From: Helianthus annuus
Lineage: Eukaryota > Streptophyta > Magnoliopsida > Asterales > Asteraceae
NCBI RefSeq assembly: GCF_002127325.2
Contig: NC_035447.2
Coordinates: 29,571,249 to 29,635,248, forward strand
Direction of reading: 5' to 3'
DNA length: 64,000 bases
In this document: piece by piece, positions 57,617 through 64,000 of the stretch
Position numbering within the stretch: position 1 is the first letter of the stretch
How the letters are laid out: each line of letters opens with the position of its first letter
Notes under the pieces: generated by a model
The model's input: only the letters and a program-made list of their open reading frames with translations
The model's database searches: none
Told to the model about the DNA's origin: nothing
Program-made: the position numbers and the translations under genes

Positions 57617-58078
57617 TTAAATCCAAAAACTGCCGGTTGTCATAGTTTGTTGGTGTGACTCGATGTTGTATTCTGACTCTTGATGAATTGAACGCACGCG
57701 TTGCGTCGATTGAGGAGCGATGCGTTGTGCACTAGGTTGCTGAACTGCTGTCTGTTGTGCTGGGAACTGAGCTTGTGCACATATCTGCATGTACGCCATG
57801 TTCAAAACTGCTTGGGATTTCGTGTACCACAACGCTGGTGTCTCTCCCTCCAGAAGTAGAGGGGAGAGGCTGTTCGTCGCACCGACATTCTGACCAACAA
57901 GGTTAATTTGTTGGTTTGTGCGCGTCGCGCTACCAAGGACATTTGTAACCCCTGTTTTTGTGAATTCTCTTCCGGTTTGCTCGTTCGTCTGGTGGTTTTG
58001 GACGTGCGCGTTGTCCGCCGCCGTGCCAAATGGAGAGTGTTCGCCGAAAGTTGGGAAAGGTGAGTTTGGAACAATCAT
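57617..58078 (-). CDS. Unassigned Q/N-rich ORF, possible retroelement gag start
   Basis: A 153-codon minus-strand frame. The N-terminus is polar (NSPFPTFGEHSPFG). A middle part reads LLEGETPALWYTKSQAVLNMAYMQI, and the tail is rich in Gln (QTAVQQPSAQRIAPQSTQ). The pattern resembles the N-terminal part of plant gypsy gag proteins, but no gag core, zinc knuckle or pol is present nearby. It may be a fragment of a degenerate element or chance coding. Confidence 0.35.
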   Translation of the reverse strand: MIVPNSPFPTFGEHSPFGTAADNAHVQNHQTNEQTGREFTKTGVTNVLGSATRTNQQINLVGQNVGATNSLSPLLLEGETPALWYTKSQAVLNMAYMQICAQAQFPAQQTAVQQPSAQRIAPQSTQRVRSIHQESEYNIESHQQTMTTGSFWI

Positions 58079-59119
58079 TGATCAAATCTTGGAAAGAAAA
58101 AAAAATGAAAAAATGCAATTAGTGCAGTGGGTTCCAATGAAGAAACACTAAGTCAACACAAGGTTGGGCTTAGTCAATTTGTCTCGTAAATAATGGTTAA
58201 TCTCTATTCTTTCCTTCACAAGTTGTCTGCTATCTCCAATCGATCCTGCAAAATGTAACAACACCGGTGAACTCGTTACAAGGAGGAAAGATTGGGGGTC
58301 TTCTTGTAACCACCCTCTGGCGTGTGAATAAGAACTCGTTTTGAGTAATAAGTGTGTGTATATAGTGAGAGAGTAAGAGAAGTGATCCTTGAACCTAGTG
58401 GTGAAGTCTTTTATTTATAGCTGAAGGGTTATGAAGGAGATAGGAGCCAGCTGGTCGTTCGCCAGCTTTCAAATCGTGGGGAATATCCATTTTGTCCTCT
58501 CTGACATGACAGAACTGTTAATCTGTACCAGGGTTGACTTGGAAATATGTTATTCATTCACCTCAGCGTCCCCCCAATACTTCTTGTCGGGTTGTCAGTA
58601 GCTGTTGTCCCCTGGAGATTCTGCAACAGAGCTTGAAAACCAATGATTGGTGCCACGTAGTGTCCTTTTCCTTAGGTATCGTTAGTGCTCTCCCTGTGGT
58701 TGTCCGTGGCGCCCCACGTCTGTTGCCAGGTTTGTCTATCAACGTTCTAGATCCTTCTAGACAACGAAGTTTCTGGTATAGTCCTTTGGGTGCGCGCCTA
58801 CGCACGCTCTTTGGGACCATACCACTTCGGTATGTAAAATAGTGTTTGTTCCTTACGTTGTGTTCTCGAGTTTTATTTTTGTAAGAGAGAAAGAAATTGA
58901 AAGTAAGGGAAAATTGTGTTCCAATTTTTTTTTTTTTTTTTTTTTTTAATGAAGAGAGAGAGAATTTTAGGATAAAATTCCTTTTTCCAAATTGAAAAGA
59001 AATGAATTTTTCTTAATGGAACTTTGAAACAAAACTGAATACTTTTGAGTTTTATGACAAAGAATGTTTAGAATGGTATATATTTGCTTTTTTTATATAG
59101 GATACAGGATAGATTAATC
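58079..59119. other. Sequence of unknown nature between the Q-rich ORF and the hAT element
   Basis: It is more GC-rich than its surroundings up to 58860, perhaps the leader and LTR of the element that supplied the ORF at 57617. A poly-T run is at 58926-58949. No PBS or LTR boundary was recognised. Confidence 0.4.
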
Positions 59120-59957
59120 TAGGGCTGTTCAAATCGCTCGCCGCTCGCTCGACGCTCGTTCGGAAATCGCTCGGAAAATGCTCGTTTGATTTGACGCTCG
59201 GTTGTAAACGACCCGCTCTGCTCGGTTCAGTTTGTAAACGAGCCAAGCATGAGCAAAGGTCCGCTTGGTTCGGTTCGGCTCGAATTATTATGTTAATTAG
59301 TATATATATACACATACATCTATAAACATGTATATACACATATATATACACACAAATATAAATTATACATATATATATACACACACACACTTACACATAC
59401 ATATATACTTAAATATAAATTGAATTTATAGTTTTATATGTACCAATCCATTAGATTTTGGTCAACTGTATACAAATTAACAATTATATCTATACGTACT
59501 AGCCCAACCACACCAATAAATAAATTAAAATCAAAACTAAACGTAATTGTTCATGCAATATGATCATCGACTCGCCTCAAAGTTTCATGTCGTTACCCTA
59601 AATCGATCGTCTCCTGCTCTCAACGTAATTGTTCGTGCAATATTATCATCGACTGTCAGCCACAACATTGTTATTCATAAGAAAAATATTATGCCATGAA
59701 ATGTGCATGTTTTTAAAGACATAAAAACTTGAGACCCAACATTTTTACTATCTCTCTCAGTAAATTTAAATTGGGCGACACGGTTGCCAAATCGCTCGAA
59801 CTTCGCTCGACGCTCGCTCGAAATTTTTGCTGCTCGAAAAATGCTCGCTTGATTTGATGCTCGGTTTTAAATGAGCCGCTCCGCTCGGTTCGGTTTGTAA
59901 ACGAGCCAAGCACGAGCAAAGGTCTGCTCGGTTCGGCTCGACTCGTGAACAGCCCTA
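59120..59957. mobile_element. hAT-type element with direct repeats at both ends, TSD gattaatc
   Basis: It starts tagggctgttcaaatcgctcg and ends gtgaacagcccta, flanked by a perfect 8-bp duplication gattaatc (59112-59119 and 59958-59965). Two directly repeated blocks of ~150 bp (59131-59285 and 59792-59945) consist of cgctcgctcg and ttcggtttgtaaacgagccaagc words. They flank about 500 bp of unrelated AT-rich sequence with a TA/CA microsatellite. Confidence 0.9.
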
Positions 59958-60611
59958 GATTAATCCCAAAGAAAGTTAAATGAAAATTAGTTGTAACATC
60001 CGTTAACTCCGTTAGCATCGCCATATTTGACTCCGTTACCTACCTGTCACGTGATCTCTGCAACATCGTGTCATCACCTTCCTCTCATCCATCCCCACAC
60101 TTCCATGTATATATAACACATATATATCTATTTCTTTCTCGCATATTCCTTCAATCACGTTCTCTAATTCCCCAATTTCACATAGATTTCTCCATCCGAC
60201 GAACCCTAAATCTGCTTCTCACACACTCGGTGCGTTTTTTATTCTAATCCGATTCGATTACTGCTTTTTTTCGTCCTTATAATCGCTTTTCAATACAACC
60301 GGATGAATAATTTTGCCCTAATTTTGTACGATCACTTCGCGATGACGTTGATTATGTATTGCATATGTTTATCGTAATGTTTTTATATATTTTATGTTTC
60401 TAGATTGTAATTTGTACTTGTTTTGTGTGTTTAGACCGATTTGAAGATGTTCATTTGATAGGTTTAGTTGACCTTTAAGAGACCTAACTTGAATCCTTGA
60501 AATGCAGTTATGAATTTGCAAAAATTGTAGGTTGCTTAAGTAGAAAGCTAAACAATATTGGAATTGAAATTGAAGTTGAAGTTGTTTAGTGAATTGACAG
60601 GGATAATAAGA

Positions 60612-60851
60612 TAGTGTTCGTTTCACATAATGGAATGGAAATGGAATGTAGATTTCATTTCTTATGCCGTTCGTTTTAACAAAAGAAGCAATTGAAATTG
60701 AATTTAAGTATACAAGGCATTTATGTTATTTTACATATTTCACATTCCAATTCCATTGAAAATTATACTAACTAAACACATTATAAGATATCAATAAAAA
60801 GAACTTTAAAATCCATTTCCGATTCCATTGCATTCCACGAAACGAACACTA
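60612..60851. mobile_element. hAT-like MITE in the UBC 5'-UTR intron
   Basis: Termini tagtgttcgtttc and gaaacgaacacta are perfect inverted copies, 240 bp apart. The flanks taataaga and cataagga are an imperfect 8-bp duplicate. The interior has ggaatggaaatggaatg and its inverse. Confidence 0.65.
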
Positions 60852-61018
60852 CATAAGGATCCTGGGTGTTTGGTGGTAGGTTTTATGGCTGTTTTGATAA
60901 TTTGGTACACATCTTGTTATTGATTTGATGTTGTGTTCTCTTTGGTTTTTTGCTAAAATGGCTAATGTTGGGCTGCTCTGTTGTTTTGTTGTGCATAGCA
61001 GGTTAGGTAGTTTAGAAG

Positions 61019-63190
61019 ATGTCATCTCCAAGCAAAAGGAGGGAAATGGATGTCATGAAGCTGTAATGATCTTCTCTGTCGTGTCTTGTTTGTGCGTCAA
61101 ACTTATATGCTTAGTTTGGACGACATGGATTATAAGTACTTTTGAGTGTTTGGATGACGAGTTTATGCTCATTTTAAAATAACTTGTTTTTAAAAGACGT
61201 TGTGACTTGTGATTATCTGAATATGCTTTTAAGCATATGCATACGCTGTTTAAATACGCAATCGCAAACAACTGCGAAATAGCAACACTTTCATTTCATT
61301 TCTGTTGTGATTACTGGATTTAAAAAATTGAACTTTTAAAAAGTAAAAGGCGTTGTAATACCATTCAACTTCGTCAGCAGGCTAACGTTTTTCTTTTTTG
61401 GAAATTATCTAACACAATCAGCTTTGAAAAGTATGGTGGTTTTAGTAACGATTTTGAAGGTCCAGTGACTAGAATAAAAAATGAAATGAAATTATGTTGC
61501 TATTTATTGCAATTTACCACTTCCGTTTTTCTGTTACAGTTAACAGGGCTGTCTTGAGATTAAGGATTGATTCATTATATTGATGTTGCGCCTAGTAATA
61601 TGTTATGTTCTTGTTGTAGGATGATGAGTGACTATGTTGTGGAGCCGATAAATGACGGGATTAATGAACTCAATGTGGAATTCCATGGCCCAAAAGAAAG
61701 TAAGAGTAGCCCCAGTATCTTCAAGATTTCTTGAATAACAGAATTTTGAATATATCTCATTCTTAAAAAAATTACATGTTTTGCATCAGGTTTATATGAA
61801 GGTGGTCTTTGGAAAATACGTGTGGAGCTTCCAGATGCTTACCCATACAAATCTCCTTCTATAGGTTTTTTAAACAGGATATTCCACCCGAATGTTGATG
61901 AGTTGTGAGTTGTTTTTAAGTCGTCTGCTACTTAATTTGACTAATGCTAACGCAACCTCTTTGCAACTGGTTACTTTTTAAAACATTTCAAGTTTTTATT
62001 TCACTTTTAGCAGTGGGAATATGGTTATTGCTGACTGGATATCGGTGAATTGCAGGTCTGGTTCTGTCTGCTTGGATGTCATTAATCAATCATGGAGTCC
62101 GATGTTTGGTAATAGTCTGTTGATACAGGAACACACATTATATGTTAAAAAAGTCCTTTGTTTACCTGTTTCCTTTGAGTTTTTATTTATTTATTTATTT
62201 TACACTTAAGAGATTAAATATTACCAGAATCGACGTGTTCTCAAGTATGCCACCTCGAATATGGCTAGGGCTGCAAGCGAACCAAACGTCCGGCGAACAG
62301 TTCGTGAACCATTCGATGGGAAGTTCGTTCGTTTGTTAAACAAACGAACACAAACAAGAAATTTGTTTGTTTAGTTAAATGAACGAACATGAACAGAGGC
62401 TGCTTTCGTTCATTTATGTTCATGAACGTTCGACAACGTGTTCGTTTGTGTCCGATAGTTCATTAGTGTATTTAATTTTTATATTTTATTTAAATGCTTC
62501 AAAATTCCGACAAATAAAATATTTAGTAAGGGTCAGTGTATTATATATTATGTTCATGAACACTTGTTTTTGTTCATTTGTTTCCATTTGTGTTCATCAA
62601 CATTCGTTTTCGTTCGCTGCCTAATATTAACAAACAAACACAGACGAACACGAACATAAAATCTCGTTCAGTAAGTGTTCATGAACAGTTCGTGAACACA
62701 TATATTTTTTAACAAACGAACACGAACAAGGTCTTGTTTCGTTCGGTTCGTTTGCAGCCCTAAATATGGCAGAATGTATTAGTTATCGATTTGTTCTACC
62801 AAGATCACTAAAGTTTCTTCTGGTGTTTTTCACCTACAGATCTTTTAAATGTATTTGAGGTTTTTCTGCCTCAACTTTTGCTATATCCAAATCCTTCAGA
62901 CCCGCTAAATGGTGATGCAGCTTCACTAATGATCAAGGACAAGGAACAATACGAGAAGAAAGTGAAAGGTCCATTGTCCATTGATATTAGATGATCTCTT
63001 CCGAATTGCGTATCCAAACATATACTTATATGGGTTTTGTGTTGCAGAGTACTGCGAGTTGTATGCAAAGAAGGGAAATATCAGTGGCACGGTCACGGAT
63101 GACAGTGATGAAGATGAAAGCAATGATGATGTCAGCGATGGAAGAAGCGAATCGAGTGAAGAAGATGTTGCTGGAAATGCAGACCCATAA
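61019..63190 (+). CDS. UBC4: Ubiquitin-conjugating enzyme E2 (UBC4/5/6 type)
   Basis: Six coding exons, 61019-61062, 61620-61699, 61790-61904, 62056-62108, 62840-62968 and 63048-63190, join through GT-AG introns to 187 residues. This is the length of the Arabidopsis UBC4/5/6 group. The start is [15 protein letters not shown]. The UBC fold carries FHPNVDE (HPN box), then the active-site Cys in [15 protein letters not shown], then [24 protein letters not shown]. The C-terminus is an acidic tail ([24 protein letters not shown]). The enzyme accepts ubiquitin from E1 as a thioester and passes it on with an E3, in cytosol and nucleus. A 5'-UTR intron from about 60230 to 61001 is likely. Intron 4 (62109-62839) contains a hAT MITE. 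No defect was seen. Confidence 0.95.
62266..62762. mobile_element. hAT MITE in UBC intron 4, TSD aatatggc
   Basis: It starts tagggctgcaagcgaacc and ends ggttcgtttgcagcccta, with a perfect 8-bp duplication aatatggc (62258-62265 and 62763-62770). Same family as 53457-54005, inverted. Confidence 0.93.
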
Positions 63191-64000
63191 GAACATAAAC
63201 CACTACGGAACTCAAATATTATAAAGTTTTTATTTTATTTCTTTTTAATCTCGGCCCTTTTTAACGGGTTTTGTCACATAGTTTCTTGTAAAACTAGAGC
63301 AAAAGCAGAGCCTGTGTCCTGTGATGCCTGCCATAGATGTGTAATGAATACTTACAAGTTTTACCTGTCATTCTGGTTTATTTAATGATGAATATAATTT
63401 GGAATTGGAATTTAAGTTCTTGTTGTTTTCCATTATTTATTTATTTATTCGTTTGTTTGTTTATTTTATTTTTTTTTATTGTTGATTAAAACCTGTTTGT
63501 AATTTTTATAGCTAACACCATCTATCTGTCTATAGCAGATTTGATGATGCTACCGCGAAGCGAAGACAAAGTCTCAAGAGATCGAGTCATGGTTCGTGCA
63601 CTCTTCTGTAAGTAAAATAATATTTGGCTTATGTCTTGTAGCTATTTTTTTATATAAATGCTTTAGTTTTTTATTTTTATTTTTGCTCTTATGATAGTGA
63701 AATTCTTTCTAATGATAGACATGGAGGATAATGCATAACACAATACCGTTCATACTAAACTATATATAAACACGGAAAAAGAAATAAATGCAATGAAACT
63801 AGTCTAAATAAATGTTACAAAGGAAATAAACAAAACAAAACAAAACGGAAAAGAAGAAGAATGAGTGAGGGCTCGTGACTGTCACGGCCTCAGGATATAA
63901 CAGTCGGAGCAAAACCCGACTGCACAAGTTTAAGTTTTGGACTGACATTGGACCGAATTTTTCACAAGGAAAACACAAGGAGCTTATAAAACATATCGAC
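63191..64000 (+). other. 3' UTR of the UBC gene and downstream DNA
   Basis: The 3' UTR probably ends near 63340-63420. Beyond that there are T-rich and A-rich stretches (tattta repeats near 63435, aaaac repeats near 63830) and no recognised gene. Confidence 0.5.

Noticed and set aside
62142..62624. Small ORFs in UBC intron 4
   Set aside because: They fall in the intron and the hAT MITE and have no features.

Overview
This window is plant nuclear DNA from a transposon-rich, AT-rich eudicot genome. The signs are GT-AG introns, plant-type LTR retrotransposons primed by tRNA-iMet, many MITEs, a Helitron, and genes with clear plant orthologues. The repeat style suggests Asteraceae, but that is inference and cannot be proved from the window. 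Nothing looks prokaryotic.

Region 1 (1-16.7 kb) is a nest of retroelements, readable from target-site duplications (TSDs) and interrupted frames. A Ty1/copia element on the minus strand (gag 15685-16325, LTR from 16493) was hit by an old Ty3/gypsy element on the minus strand (B, 6582-15684). B was then interrupted by two elements with related ~3.2-3.5 kb LTRs: a solo LTR (8099-11632, TSD gataa) and a younger chromovirus (A, up to 6581). A is itself cut on its left by part of another LTR (1-854).

Region 2 (16.7-30.3 kb) is gene space with MITEs. It holds a SUO-like BAH/TFIIS-N gene (20432-25205, +) and a small 2H-phosphoesterase-like gene (27935-28489, -).

Region 3 (30.3-54.4 kb) is a single minus-strand WAT1-related (EamA/UMAMIT) transporter gene of seven exons spread over 24 kb. 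All exons can be found and joined in phase to about 374 codons. Exon 4 is broken by a copia element with identical LTRs (32044-36524, TSD cttat). Intron 2 is about 17.2 kb. It contains a Harbinger-like element, a 1.26 kb TIR element with a minisatellite, a Mutator-type element carrying a SANT-like ORF, a complete young chromovirus (C, 43766-53376), a hAT MITE, and duplicated fragments of exon 2.

Region 4 (54.4-64 kb) has a fold-back MULE MITE upstream of the WAT1 start, a Helitron, an unassigned Q-rich ORF, a composite-looking hAT element, and an intact UBC4/5-type ubiquitin-conjugating enzyme gene (61019-63190, +) with MITEs in its introns.

The most unusual observations are: (i) the split WAT1 gene with a very recent exonic insertion; (ii) a gag-less copia element that nevertheless moved recently; (iii) short GC-rich palindrome arrays in LTRs of four different gypsy families, with different sequences but the same design; (iv) a 98-bp intron candidate inside gag of chromovirus C; and (v) a Mutator-like element carrying a Harbinger-ORF1-like gene.
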